Source: DATBHM01 sp963772375 (lineage in GTDB: Bacteria > Actinomycetota > UBA4738 > JACQTL01). Taken from it: a DNA stretch of 64,000 nt. The translations under genes were made by a program, and so were the position numbers. Shown piece after piece: positions 48,418 through 57,725 of this stretch. The stretch lies in contig CAVYXG010000001.1 of assembly GCA_963772375.1 (NCBI GenBank), positions 682,001 through 746,000 on the forward strand, written 5' to 3'. Each line of letters begins with the position of its first letter. Position 1 is the first letter of the stretch. A model generated the notes under the pieces. That model had not been told where the DNA came from. It saw only the letters and a list, made by a program, of their open reading frames with translations, and did no database searches.

Positions 48418-50127
48418 GTGGCCGAGGTCAAAACGACGCCGCGCCCCCGCTCCGGCGTCGGGCACTGGGTGCCGGGCGTCCACATGCTGCGGACCTACCG
48501 GTTGTCGTGGCTGCGCCCCGACCTCGTCGCGGGGATCGTCCTCGCCGCGATCCTCGTCCCCCAGGGCATGGCCTACGCCGAGCTGGCCGGCCTCCCCACC
48601 GTCACCGGGCTGTACACCACGATCGCCTGCCTGGTCGTCTACGCCCTGTTCGGACCGTCGCGGATCCTGGTGCTGGGGCCGGACTCGTCGGTCTCCCCGC
48701 TGATCTTCGCGGCGATCACGCCGCTCCTCGCCGGCGGCGACCCGGCCAACGCGATCGCCCTCGCGGGGATGCTCGCCCTGCTGGTCGGGCTCATCGAGAT
48801 CGGGCTCGGGCTGGGGAAGCTGGGGTTCGTCGCCGACCTGCTGTCGAAGGAGGTCCAGGTCGGCTACATGAACGGCCTGGCCATCACGATCATCGTGGGG
48901 CAGCTCCCCAAGCTGTTCGGGTTCTCGACCGACGCCGACGGGTTCGGCCCGGAGGTCAAGGCCTTCTTCACGAGCCTGGACAAGACGAACACGACCGCTC
49001 TGGTGCTCGGCCTGGCGACGCTCGCGGTCCTGCTGATCCTCCCCAGACTCAGCAAGCGGATCCCGGCAGTGCTGGTCGCCGTCGTCGGGGCGACCCTGGC
49101 CACGGCGCTGTTCGAACTCGCGACCAAGGGCGTCAAGACCGTGGGCACCCTTCCGAAGGGCCTCCCGACCCCGTCGTTCCCCTGGACCAAGGCGTCAGAC
49201 CTGCTGCCGCTGGCGGGGGCCGCGGTGGGGATCGTCCTGGTCTCGCTCACCGATACCATCGCCACGTCGACGGCCTTCGCGGCCCGGCGGGGAGACGAGA
49301 TCGACCCCGACCAGGAGATGATCGGCATCGGCGCCGCGAACATCGGTGCGGGGCTGTTCCAGGGCTTCGCCATCTCCGCGAGCAGCTCGCGCACCGCGGT
49401 CGCCGAGCAGGCCGGGTCGAAGTCACAGATGACCGGGCTGGTCGGGGCCGGCATCGTCGCGCTGCTGATCCTGTTCTTCCCCTCGCTTCTCAAGGACCTC
49501 CCCCAGACGGCGCTCGCGGCGGTCGTGATCGGTGCGGCCATCTCCCTGATGGACATCCCGATCCTCCGCCGGTACCTGCGGGTTCGCCGTTCGGCGTTCG
49601 TCCTGGCCGTCGTAGCCACGATCGGCGTGGTGGTGTTCGGGGTGCTGGAGGGGATCCTGCTCGCCGTCATCCTGTCGGTGCTGCTGTTCTTCAAGCGAAA
49701 CTGGTGGCCCCACGGTGAGATCCTCGGCCTGGTCGAGGGCGAGGGCTGGCACAGCACGGCCCAATACCCCGGGGCGGTGCAGACCGAGGGCGTCGTGGTC
49801 TTCCGGTGGGAGGCGCCGCTGTTCTTCGCCAACAGCGGGATCTTCCGCGAGCGGATCCGGAGCCTGGTCAGGCACCGGAATCCCCGGTGGCTCGTGCTGC
49901 AGTGCGAGGCCATCACCGACGTCGACGTGACGGCCGCCGACATGCTCGAACGCCTCGACCTGGAGCTGAACGCCCAGGGGGTCCACCTGGCGTTCGTCGA
50001 GATGCGGGACCGTCTCCGCGAACTGGTCCTGCGGTACGGGCTGTTGAGCACCCTCGACCGCGAGCACTTCTACCCATCGGTCGAGCAGGCGCTGGCCGAG
50101 ATCGCCGAGGAGGAGGCCGCCACGTGA
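48418..50127 (+). CDS. SulP-family anion transporter with STAS domain
   Basis: Membrane transporter for sulfate, bicarbonate or related anions, about 569 residues. The N-terminal signature is LRPDLVAGIVLAAILVPQGM followed by AYAELAGLPTVTGLYTTIAC and FGPSRILVLGPDSSVSPLIF. Ten or more helices precede the cytoplasmic STAS domain (about 440-560: GVVVFRWEAPLFFANSGIFR, LQCEAITDVDVTAADMLERL). GTG at 48418 is preferred to TTG at 48415 because it is seven bases from AGAGGA. Its stop overlaps the next gene (GTGA). Confidence 0.93.
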   Translation: MAEVKTTPRPRSGVGHWVPGVHMLRTYRLSWLRPDLVAGIVLAAILVPQGMAYAELAGLPTVTGLYTTIACLVVYALFGPSRILVLGPDSSVSPLIFAAITPLLAGGDPANAIALAGMLALLVGLIEIGLGLGKLGFVADLLSKEVQVGYMNGLAITIIVGQLPKLFGFSTDADGFGPEVKAFFTSLDKTNTTALVLGLATLAVLLILPRLSKRIPAVLVAVVGATLATALFELATKGVKTVGTLPKGLPTPSFPWTKASDLLPLAGAAVGIVLVSLTDTIATSTAFAARRGDEIDPDQEMIGIGAANIGAGLFQGFAISASSSRTAVAEQAGSKSQMTGLVGAGIVALLILFFPSLLKDLPQTALAAVVIGAAISLMDIPILRRYLRVRRSAFVLAVVATIGVVVFGVLEGILLAVILSVLLFFKRNWWPHGEILGLVEGEGWHSTAQYPGAVQTEGVVVFRWEAPLFFANSGIFRERIRSLVRHRNPRWLVLQCEAITDVDVTAADMLERLDLELNAQGVHLAFVEMRDRLRELVLRYGLLSTLDREHFYPSVEQALAEIAEEEAAT

Positions 50128-50504
50128 ACAGTTCGAACCACACGCGGAGGGCCGGGTTCGCGGCCGCGGCGGTGCTCGGCCTCGCGCTCGTCCTGACCGC
50201 CCCAATCCCGACTTCGGCCGCCCCCAGTCTGACGACCTCGGCACCCACGACGGCGGCCGTGCCTCCCACCACCCCGGGGACCTCCGCCCCCCCGACGACG
50301 GCCTCGACCACCGCTCCCGCGACGACGTCGGGCGGATCCGCCACCACCGCGCCGAACCCGTCCGCCTCGCCCACGACCGGGTCATCCGGCTCGTCTGCAT
50401 GGTTGTGGATCGCGATCGTCGCCGCGATCGCAGCGGTCATCATCGTCGTGGTCGTCGTGCGCATGCGTCCGAGGGGCCGCCCGCCGCGCCACGAGCGCCG
50501 CTGA
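50124..50504 (+). CDS. Mucin-like membrane-anchored protein
   Basis: 126 residues. A signal peptide (FAAAAVLGLALVLTAPIPTS) is followed by about 60 residues rich in Thr, Ser, Pro and Ala (TTSAPTTAAVPPTTPGTSAP), a C-terminal helix (AWLWIAIVAAIAAVIIVVVV) and a basic tail. The Thr/Ser-rich region may be glycosylated and extends outside the membrane. The GTG start at 50124 overlaps the SulP stop, so its synthesis is coupled to the transporter. No domain is recognisable. Confidence 0.75.
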   Translation: MNSSNHTRRAGFAAAAVLGLALVLTAPIPTSAAPSLTTSAPTTAAVPPTTPGTSAPPTTASTTAPATTSGGSATTAPNPSASPTTGSSGSSAWLWIAIVAAIAAVIIVVVVVRMRPRGRPPRHERR

Positions 50505-50542
50505 GCAGCCGGCGAGCGGCCGAGCGTTCCCGGAGGAATGCG

Positions 50543-51250
50543 TCAGCCTGCGATTGCCGGTTCCGTCCCGGCGCGACCCATGTTCAGACGCAGGATCTCG
50601 ACGCTGAGCAGCAGGATCCAGACCGGGAACAGTAGCTCCACCCACCGTGACAGCCCGACGCTCACGAGCAGCACGACCCCGACCACGATCCCCACGACAG
50701 CGACCCACCGTGAGACGACCCGCGTGCGGATCGTGATGTTGGCCGTCGCGATCGTGAACACGGCCGCCATCCGCATGGCATAGACGTTCAGCAGGATCGA
50801 GGTGGTGCCGCGGCTCACGGACCGCGTCTCCGCGTGCACGGAGGCCGCCGACCGTGCGAGGGCCGCCAGCAGACCCCCGGCCATCGCGGCCGCCACGAAC
50901 AACATGGCGACGAACAGCAGCCCGCTGCCCAGGAAGACCGTCGCGAAGAATCGGTCCTCGCGGTCGCCGATCCGGTCCCGGACCACGCCGATGAACCACA
51001 GGAACGCGATCCCGGAGAACGGCACCAGGTTGAGCGCCACGACGATGGCCGCGCGCCGGTGCGAATCCGCGGCCCAGGCCCCGAGATCCTCGGCGTGCGC
51101 CGGCGCGGCGAGGTTCAGCAGGGTGAGCGCGGTGATCAGCAGGACCGAGAACACGATCCCCGCCATGGCGGCGGCCCGCGGAGTCCGCAGCGCCGCCACG
51201 GCGGGCAGGCCGTCCACCCGCTCCGGTCCGTTCGCTCCGACATCGCTCAT
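50543..51250 (-). CDS. Hypothetical multi-pass membrane protein
   Basis: 235 residues with five to six hydrophobic segments (MAGIVFSVLLITALTLLNLA, AIVVALNLVPFSGIAFLWFI, LGSGLLFVAMLFVAAAMAGG, VAVVGIVVGVVLLVSVGLSR, ELLFPVWILLLSVEILRL). The loop SVSRGTTSILLNVYAMRMAA is conserved-looking. It is not assigned to a named family. The ATG at 51250 has GGGGGGCGAG before it. It is convergent with the mucin-like gene. Confidence 0.75.
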   Translation of the reverse strand: MSDVGANGPERVDGLPAVAALRTPRAAAMAGIVFSVLLITALTLLNLAAPAHAEDLGAWAADSHRRAAIVVALNLVPFSGIAFLWFIGVVRDRIGDREDRFFATVFLGSGLLFVAMLFVAAAMAGGLLAALARSAASVHAETRSVSRGTTSILLNVYAMRMAAVFTIATANITIRTRVVSRWVAVVGIVVGVVLLVSVGLSRWVELLFPVWILLLSVEILRLNMGRAGTEPAIAG

Positions 51251-51385
51251 GGCTCGCCCCCCGCAAGGCTAGCCCGGCGAACGGGCTGGGGCGAGCATCG
51301 CCCCAACCCCGCATGATTGATTCGGACCCGCCTGGGACGTACCGTCGCCCCACGGCCCCCGTGAACGGACGACGGGAGGGTGGTC

Positions 51386-51976
51386 ATGCTCGAGGAAGAC
51401 CGCATGCTGGTGCGGGAGTCGGCCCGGTACTGGTGGCTGTTCCTGGTCTCCGGGATCATCTGGCTGCTGCTCGCGTGGATGGTGCTCCGGCTGAACGCGA
51501 CCTCCCTCGCCACCGTCGGCGTGCTGCTCGGGGTGATGTTCCTCATCGCAGGGATCAACGAGGTGGGGTTCGCCGGCGTCGTGCACGGCGGGTGGAAGGC
51601 GCTGCACATCGTGATGGCGGTGCTGTTCTTCATCGGGGCGTTCTGGGGGTTCTTCCGGCCCGTCAACACGTTCTTCGCGCTCGCGTCCGTGCTCGGGTTC
51701 CTGCTGATCGTCTACGGGGCGTTCGAGATCGTGCAGGGAATCATGGCCCGGGGCGTCAACCCGTACTGGTGGGCGAACCTCGCCGCCGGCATCCTGCTGG
51801 TGTTGCTGGCGTTCTGGGTCTCGGGGTCCGACCGCGTGTTCGCGCTCGGCAGGCGGTCGTACCTGATCCTGTTCTGGGTGGGGTTCTTCGCCTTGTTCCG
51901 GGGCTTCACGCAGATCTTCCTGGCCTTTAGCCTCCGCCACGCGGGCAAGGAGGTCGCCGCCGTTCCGGGGGGCTAG
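51386..51976 (+). CDS. HdeD/DUF308-like membrane protein
   Basis: 196 residues with six helices arranged as three pairs, the pattern of HdeD-type (DUF308) proteins tied in enterobacteria to acid resistance. It has WWLFLVSGIIWLLLAWMVLR, LLGVMFLIAGINEVGFAGVV, ALHIVMAVLFFIGAFWGFF and WWANLAAGILLVLLAFWVSG. The ATG at 51386 is chosen because GGGAGGG lies five bases before it; a GTG two codons earlier overlaps that site. Family call by helix pattern and Trp/Gly spacing; function here unknown. Confidence 0.8.
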   Translation: MLEEDRMLVRESARYWWLFLVSGIIWLLLAWMVLRLNATSLATVGVLLGVMFLIAGINEVGFAGVVHGGWKALHIVMAVLFFIGAFWGFFRPVNTFFALASVLGFLLIVYGAFEIVQGIMARGVNPYWWANLAAGILLVLLAFWVSGSDRVFALGRRSYLILFWVGFFALFRGFTQIFLAFSLRHAGKEVAAVPGG

Positions 51977-52239
51977 CAGGGAACCCGCCAAACAACGTCA
52001 GGATTCCGTAGTTTTCGCCGCCTGGAGGAGTTTTGGGCGAACAACGCGGGCCCGGTTTCCGGGTGCTCCCCCGTTCCTGGGTGAGCGCCACCCCCGCCGG
52101 TCAGTTGGTGTATGGAGTGGTCGGCGCGCGCTCCACCTGGTCCTCACGTACCGGGACCTGCTCCAAGCTCTCGACCGGTGGCGGTGCAGAGTTGGACGGG
52201 GTTCGGGCAACGCACCTCGGAGTACTCGCCGTGCCTCGC
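51977..52239. other. Gap without recognised gene
   Basis: 263 bp between the HdeD-like gene and the convergent gene ending at 52240. Short frames exist on both strands, but none has a ribosome site or a protein-like composition. I see no tRNA, repeat or terminator with a T-run. Confidence 0.5.
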
Positions 52240-52710
52240 CTACTCAGGAGATCCGTCAAGGAGAGCGTCTACGCCCCAGACGGCGGACACGTATGCGGCA
52301 TGCGTCGCCAGGCTGGTCGCCAGGACGTCGGGAGGCCACCGCCACGGCGGCGGAGTGCGACCGAGCAGTGGGAACAACGAGAACGTCGCCGTCATCAGCG
52401 TGGCGCCGAACACCACGCTCGCCCATGGCTCCGGCACGCGCCGGCGGAGCACGCCGTGCCAGAGTCCGAACGCGGATCCGTATCCCCATCGCAGCGCGGT
52501 GCCGAGCTCTGCCTCGTCCCGCTCGGTGACGTGGGACAGGCGGAGCACGCTGGCCACGATCTCACCCGGGACCAGGCTGTCGTCGTAGTCCAGCTGTCCG
52601 TGAACGTCCGGGCGAAGGGCATGCTCGGCCCGGTAGGCGAGCGACAGCGCTACCGTCCCCCCGAATCCGGCGATCACGCTGCGAACCGGCCAGGCCAGAT
52701 GTCTCGCCAT
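52240..52710 (-). CDS. Hypothetical membrane protein, 156 residues
   Basis: It begins MARHLAWPVRSVIAGFGGTV, has a polar middle (RPDVHGQLDYDDSLVPGEIV), and two to three moderately hydrophobic helices (WASVVFGATLMTATFSLFPL, ATSLATHAAYVSAVWGVDAL). The glycine-rich ALRWGYGSAFGLWHGVL segment is reminiscent of small DUF1440-like integral proteins, but I cannot confirm that. The ATG at 52710 is favoured over one ten codons earlier because GAGAGGAGG stands 7 bp upstream. It is 20 bp after the frameshifted DUF4239 gene on the same strand. Confidence 0.7.
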   Translation of the reverse strand: MARHLAWPVRSVIAGFGGTVALSLAYRAEHALRPDVHGQLDYDDSLVPGEIVASVLRLSHVTERDEAELGTALRWGYGSAFGLWHGVLRRRVPEPWASVVFGATLMTATFSLFPLLGRTPPPWRWPPDVLATSLATHAAYVSAVWGVDALLDGSPE

Positions 52711-52729
52711 GTCGGTTCCTCCTCTCAGG

Positions 52730-53519
52730 CTAAAGGCCATCCGCCGCCGGCGGCAACTCCATCGACACGCGGAGGCTGACGAGCGGCGTGTCGGGCACTC
52801 GGATCAGCCCGCGCGTCGGCCGGTCCAGGTCGAAGGTGACATAGAGCAACATCGTCACCAGGAGTGCCCCGAGCAACACGGGCACGAGACCGCGGCCCAG
52901 GATGGCCAGGTACGCCGCCAGAAGCCCGGGCGCGATCGACGCCCCGGCCACCTCGAGCGCCAAGACGGCGCCGGGAACTCGGTTGTTCAGGCCGGCCACC
53001 CGGACGGTCTGCATGTCGATCATCCCGTTGAGGGACTCGACGTACAGTCCGGGCGCGCTGTCGACGGGGGGCCCGGGCGAGCGCCAGTCCGGCGAGCCGC
53101 CATAGTTCCCGCTGGATCCGGGACTCGACCGCGATGGCCGCGAGGGCGTCGCCGCTGCCCGGGACGGCGTCGGACAACGCGATGTCAGAGTCGGTGTAGT
53201 GCTTCAGCAGATCGATCGACTGCAGGCGCATCGGTTCCGCGAGCGTCTGCGCGCGCAGGGACGTCGTCCCGATGGCGTTCGCGTCGTCGACCACCGCCGT
53301 ACGCCGGTCCTCGTAACGCCCCACCGCCAGGGCCAGCCCGAACGCGAGAACGAGACCGACGACGCCGAGCAGTGCCGCCTGGAGGACGGCGAACGGCTCC
53401 CGGAGCTTGTCCGAGCTGCGTTGGAGCCGCTTCCCGATGAAGTGCCCCAGCGCGGTCGCGCCGAACACGACGACGAACAGCAGGATCCCGAGGACCCAGC
53501 TGTTCAGCCGGAAGAACAC
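52730..53519 (-). pseudogene. DUF4239-like membrane protein, frameshifted
   Basis: The N-terminal part (from GTG 53519, with GAGGTG upstream) reads VFFRLNSWVLGILLFVVVFG, LQAALLGVVGLVLAFGLALA, AVVDDANAIGTTSLRAQTLA and ESRIQRELWRLAGLALARAP. The frame then shifts at a run of six G (53066-53071), and the remainder (SAPGLYVESLNGMIDMQTVR, NNRVPGAVLALEVAGASIAP, LVTMLLYVTFDLDRPTRGLI) continues in another frame to 52730. Removing one base from the run restores one protein of about 262 residues, typical of DUF4239 (bestrophin-like) proteins. A homopolymer of this kind is a common sequencing-error site, so the gene may be intact. Confidence 0.78.
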
Positions 53520-53678
53520 CGGTGCCCACCTCGGTGGAAGCCTCTCCGACGCCGCGCCACTCGTTGCGTCAATGTCGCGGGAGGCGCGGCAGCGGGGCGC
53601 CGTTTCATCGAGTGCGAGGACCCGGACGGCCAAGCCGCCCGGGTCCTCGAGCCGTACATGCAGCGCATCGGCGTCGTT

Positions 53679-53930
53679 CTAGGCCGCGGACATCATCTCC
53701 GTGTCCGCCGAGATCCCCTTCGGGCGGGCGATCACGTAGATCAGGATCCCGATAAACGGAATGATGATGATCAGCAGGACCCATCCTGCTTTTGCAAGAC
53801 CATGAATGTCCTGCCGCCGGAAGATGTCGGCGAACAGGGCGATGAACATCCAGATGAACATGATCCACAAGAAGAAGACGAACATCGCCCACATCACCGA
53901 CCCGAATGTCCATTCGTACACAGCGACCAT
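53679..53930 (-). CDS. Small membrane protein with PLDc_N-like domain
   Basis: 83 residues, two helices: SVMWAMFVFFLWIMFIWMFI and GWVLLIIIIPFIGILIYVIA, separated by ADIFRRQDIHGLAKA. This helix-RR-helix pattern ending in ARPKG is that of the phospholipase-D nuclease N-terminal (PLDc_N) domain found as a stand-alone protein in Actinomycetota. GAGAGGAGGGG precedes the ATG. Function unknown, possibly envelope stress by association with neighbours. Confidence 0.8.
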   Translation of the reverse strand: MVAVYEWTFGSVMWAMFVFFLWIMFIWMFIALFADIFRRQDIHGLAKAGWVLLIIIIPFIGILIYVIARPKGISADTEMMSAA

Positions 53931-54078
53931 TCCCTACCCCTCCTCTCGTGCGGAGCAATCAACATCGCGCCGCCTGCTTGCTGCGGGCACAGCCCGAATG
54001 CAACTGGGGTGCCCTCACCTGCCCCCGTGCCCGATTGCCCGAGCCCGCCCGGCCAAGGCCGGAGCTGGCCGGTGGTCG

Positions 54079-54534
54079 TCAGCGCCGACGCCGGCGAGCC
54101 CGTCGATGCATCCCGGCCGCCGACACCGGAGACAGGGGGCGACCGAACGGGTCGATGAACAGTGCACATGCGCCGGTCGCGGTCGGGACCGAGCCGTCGA
54201 GGACCTTGATGCGGTAGCTGAGCGAGTCGCCGTCCATCTTCGGTTCCTCGATCACCACGACGGCATCCTCCGGCAGCCTGTCGCCGGCCTCGGCGAACGA
54301 GAGCACGGCGTTCGGAGGGTTCTCCTCGAAGCTGTTGTCCCCTGCTGCCCACAGGTCCACGAATCGGCGTGTCGACATGTGGCCGACCTCGCGCTGCGGC
54401 CGATCGGCGAAGTACAGCGTCGAGGGCGAGAGGCCCTGCAACGTGATGCTTCCACCGTCACTCGTCATGCTGGCCGCCGTCTGTACGAACAGCGCCTCGA
54501 TGTCCTCGAGCTCTTCCTCAGTGATCTGGCTCAT
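54079..54534 (-). CDS. Hypothetical soluble protein, 151 residues
   Basis: It begins MSQITEEELEDIEALFVQTA and continues with DGGSITLQGLSPSTLYFADR, GHMSTRRFVDLWAAGDNSFE and NPPNAVLSFAEAGDRLPEDA, then CALFIDPFGRPLSPVSAAG and a poly-Arg tail. It looks like a folded alpha/beta protein with no signal or membrane segment and no family I can name with confidence. GGAGGAG stands just before the ATG at 54534. It is part of the minus-strand run with the DUF1269 and sulfatase genes, which may share a regulon. Confidence 0.7.
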   Translation of the reverse strand: MSQITEEELEDIEALFVQTAASMTSDGGSITLQGLSPSTLYFADRPQREVGHMSTRRFVDLWAAGDNSFEENPPNAVLSFAEAGDRLPEDAVVVIEEPKMDGDSLSYRIKVLDGSVPTATGACALFIDPFGRPLSPVSAAGMHRRARRRRR

Positions 54535-54714
54535 GACTCCTCCGTTCCCCTGTGCGGGTCCCTGTGCATCGACGGCGCATCCTGACCCCCGGCCCAACGA
54601 AACGCCCCCCGTCATTTGCCGGCTCTGCCGCCGCCCCTTGCATCCGAACTCACCCCTCCCCTTCCCATGGCGCAGGCCGCCCGCCGAGGGGACGACGCGG
54701 CCTGGTCCACATCA

Positions 54715-55230
54715 TCAGCCGCCCTGCTCGGCCATCTTGTGCTGCGCGTCCCCGATAGCCTCCTTGAGCGCCTTGACGTGGCGGCCCTCGGCTTCGCCCA
54801 CGACCTTCTTGACGGCGCGCGTCACCGCGGGCTCCACCTTGTCCGCCGAGGCTCGGGGGTAGGCCACGATCAGACCGGCGCCGCCGATCGGGATCGTCTC
54901 GCCCGCCTGCTCCTCGAGCTTGTCTGCCGTCTTGTGGTGCAGCACCTTGCCACCCACCGCACCGAGCGCCGCCCCGACCGCGGTTGCGGCCAGCAGCGGC
55001 GGCGCGAACAGTCCCACGACGAGCCCGACGGCGCCCAGGCCCTCCGCGCCCTCGCGGACCATGTGGTCCGTCTGCTCGACCGACAGGTTGCCCTCGAGGT
55101 CCTTGGAGACGACCACGGCGCCGTGCAGGTACTCGCCACACGCCAGGACCGCCTCATAGTCCTCCTGGGCCGCGTCCGTCGAAAGGTAGCCGCCGATCAG
55201 GACGTCGATCGTTTCGTCCTTGAACACCAT
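54715..55230 (-). CDS. DUF1269-like membrane-associated protein
   Basis: 171 residues. The N-terminal half has VLIGGYLSTDAAQEDYEAVL and GAVVVSKDLEGNLSVEQTDH. A Gly/Ala-rich hydrophobic hairpin (AVGLVVGLFAPPLLAATAVG) is followed by GGAGLIVAYPRASADKVEPA and a charged helix. This architecture (a ferredoxin-like half, then a glycine-zipper-like membrane hairpin) fits DUF1269. A related but divergent protein lies at 59349. GAGGAGG precedes the ATG. It lies 25 bp after the sulfatase gene, probably in one operon with it. Confidence 0.78.
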   Translation of the reverse strand: MVFKDETIDVLIGGYLSTDAAQEDYEAVLACGEYLHGAVVVSKDLEGNLSVEQTDHMVREGAEGLGAVGLVVGLFAPPLLAATAVGAALGAVGGKVLHHKTADKLEEQAGETIPIGGAGLIVAYPRASADKVEPAVTRAVKKVVGEAEGRHVKALKEAIGDAQHKMAEQGG

Positions 55231-55255
55231 CCGAATCCTCCTCGAGTCCCGAGCC

Positions 55256-57664
55256 TCACCCGCTCAGCGCGTGCGCTGCATGCCCGTGCTGCTCGGCCGT
55301 ACGCACCGCCTCTTCGTCCTCCGCGGCGTGGTGAGGCTTGATGTCGAACACCACCTTCTTGATCGTGCCGGTGAACGGGAACGGCTTGCGGTCGTCGTAG
55401 CTCAGGTCGACGATGCCGCCGTTGTCCCGGCCGATGTCCATGCCGGCGTACCCGCTGAACCGAATCGGCACCGTGTGGTCCATCCGCCCCTTGCCGACCG
55501 GCCGATCGTCGATGAACAGCGTGACCTCACCGCCGGTCGCGGGCTTGGCCTCGTCGGCGGCGAACTCCATCCGGACGGTCACGTCACCCGAGGGAAGGTT
55601 CTCTTCGGCGACCTGCTTGAAGATGAACACGCCCATCATCGAGTAGGTGTGCGTGAGCTTGCCGTCCAGCACGTAGAGCGAGAACCCGCCCAGATGATCC
55701 GCCTCCGCGACGATCACGCCCTCGGCGCCCTCCGGGGGAACCACCAGGTCGGCGCTGATCGTGTACGAGCGGTTGTAGATGCGCGGGATCATCCCCGACA
55801 GCACGTTCTGGACATCGCCGCGGAACTCGAACTTCGTCTCCGTCGAGGCCGGCGGAAGCATGCCGAAGAACGTCGACAGCGTGGAGAGCAGCGGCAGCAC
55901 TTTGTACTGCTCGGCTTCCTCCCAGAAGAGATCCTTCAGCTCCCGCACCTTGTCGGGGTGCTCGGCCGCGACGTCCTTGGCCTGCGAGAAGTCGTCCGGG
56001 AGGTAGTACAGCTCCACCGGACCAGCGTCGGGATCCCATACACCGGGCGCATAGGGCTTGAGTGCCTCCGGCGTGACCACCCACGGGATCCGCTCGGTCT
56101 TCATCGCGAGCCACCACCCGTCCTTGTACATCCCGCGGTTGCCGATCGTCTCGAAGTACTGCTGTGTCCGATGCTCGGATGCGGCCGCGTCCGTCAGGGA
56201 GGCCGTGAACGACGTTCCGTGCATCGGCTCCTGCTCGATACCATCGACGGTCGCCGGCTCGGGGATCCCCGCGATGTCGAGGATCGTCGGCGCGACGTCG
56301 ATCACGTGCGCGAACTGGGTCCGGAGCCCGCCGCGGTCGGTGACCCGCTCGGGCCAGTGGACCACCAGTGGGTTGCGTGTGCCGCCGAGATGGGAGCCGA
56401 CCTGCTTTCCCCACTGGAACGGGGTGTTGCCCGCCCACGCCCACGCGGCGCCGTAGTGCGGGTCCATGATCGCCCCGCCCCACTGATCGAGTCCGCCGTA
56501 ACGCTCCGCGAGCTGCAGCTGCATCTCGTCGGTGAGCGGGATGCCGTTCTGCATCGTCAGCTCGTTGAACGAGCCGGTGATCGTGCCCTCCATGCTGGCG
56601 CCGTTGTCGCCCCAGATCCACAGGATGAGGGTGTTGTCGAGTTCGCCAAGTTCCTCGATCGAATCGACCACCCGTCCGACGTTGTAGTCCGCGTTCTCGG
56701 AGAATCCGGCGTAGACCTCCATCTGCCGGGCGTAGAACGCCTTCAGCTTGTCCGGGACGGAGTCCCACGCCGGGAAGGCGTCGTCGCGAGGCGTGAGCTC
56801 GGTATCCTCGGGGAGAACTCCGAGCTGCTTCTGGCGCGCGAAGGTCTCCTCACGCAGCTTGTCCCAGCCCTGATCGAACTTTCCCTTGTACTTATCGGCC
56901 CACGCCTTCGCGACGTGATGCGGTGCATGGCTGCACCCGGTGGAGAAGTAGATGAAGAAGGGCTTACGCGCGTCCTGCGCCCGGACGTTGTGGAGCCACT
57001 CGATCGTGCGGTCGGCCATGGCATCGGGCAGGTAGTAGGGGTTGTCCTTGTCGTAGTAGCTCTCGGGAGTGCCGATGATCTTCTGGTTCTCGGCCAGACA
57101 CGGATCCCATTGGCTCGCACCGCCGCCCAGGAAGCCGTAGAAGTAATCGAACCCCCAGCCGTTGGGCCAACGGTCGAACGGCCCTGCCATCCCCTGCTGC
57201 CCATCGGGCGTGAGATGCCATTTCCCGAACGCAGCCGTGCTGTATCCGTTGTCACGCAGGATCCGCGGCAATGGAGCGCACTCCCGTGGGAGGATCGCCG
57301 AGTAGCCGGGGAACCCACCGGCGAACTCGCCGATGGAGCCGAAACCGACTGCGTGGTTGTTCCGGCCTGTGAGCAGCGAGGCACGCGTCGGCGAGCAGAG
57401 CGCGGTCACATGGAATCGGTTGTACTTGATCCCGCTCTCGGCGGTGCGTGTGTAGTTCGGGGTATTGATCGGGCCGCCGAACGTGCTGGGGTTGCCGAAG
57501 CCCGCGTCGTCGATGAGGACGAGCAGCACGTTCGGGGCGCCATCGGGCGGCGTGGGATGGCCGATGAGGTCCCAATCCGGCTGCGAGCCTGCGAGCGTCT
57601 TATTGGCCACTCCCTGGAACGCCTCGCGGCGGATTGGGAGCCTGCTTCGATCAAGGTCACTCAT
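55256..57664 (-). CDS. Type I (formylglycine) sulfatase, large arylsulfatase-like form
   Basis: Hydrolyses sulfate esters; 802 residues. Cys90 in CSPTRASLLTGR (90-101) is the residue converted to formylglycine by a separate activating enzyme, which is not in the window. Metal and active-site residues are visible in NVLLVLIDDAGFG (about 45-57), FGKWHL and WIWGDNGASMEG. A long C-terminal beta-sandwich domain (from about 560: YNRSYTISADLVVPPEGAEG, GGEVTLFIDDRPVGKGRMDH) is typical of the 750-800-residue class. No signal peptide is seen, so it is probably cytoplasmic and would act on imported sulfate esters. CAGGAGG precedes the ATG. Confidence 0.93.
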   Translation of the reverse strand: MSDLDRSRLPIRREAFQGVANKTLAGSQPDWDLIGHPTPPDGAPNVLLVLIDDAGFGNPSTFGGPINTPNYTRTAESGIKYNRFHVTALCSPTRASLLTGRNNHAVGFGSIGEFAGGFPGYSAILPRECAPLPRILRDNGYSTAAFGKWHLTPDGQQGMAGPFDRWPNGWGFDYFYGFLGGGASQWDPCLAENQKIIGTPESYYDKDNPYYLPDAMADRTIEWLHNVRAQDARKPFFIYFSTGCSHAPHHVAKAWADKYKGKFDQGWDKLREETFARQKQLGVLPEDTELTPRDDAFPAWDSVPDKLKAFYARQMEVYAGFSENADYNVGRVVDSIEELGELDNTLILWIWGDNGASMEGTITGSFNELTMQNGIPLTDEMQLQLAERYGGLDQWGGAIMDPHYGAAWAWAGNTPFQWGKQVGSHLGGTRNPLVVHWPERVTDRGGLRTQFAHVIDVAPTILDIAGIPEPATVDGIEQEPMHGTSFTASLTDAAASEHRTQQYFETIGNRGMYKDGWWLAMKTERIPWVVTPEALKPYAPGVWDPDAGPVELYYLPDDFSQAKDVAAEHPDKVRELKDLFWEEAEQYKVLPLLSTLSTFFGMLPPASTETKFEFRGDVQNVLSGMIPRIYNRSYTISADLVVPPEGAEGVIVAEADHLGGFSLYVLDGKLTHTYSMMGVFIFKQVAEENLPSGDVTVRMEFAADEAKPATGGEVTLFIDDRPVGKGRMDHTVPIRFSGYAGMDIGRDNGGIVDLSYDDRKPFPFTGTIKKVVFDIKPHHAAEDEEAVRTAEQHGHAAHALSG

Positions 57665-57725
57665 CTGCGCCTCCTGGTCACCAACTGTGAGAGATCCTCA
57701 CGCGCTCGTTCGCCATCAACACCCG

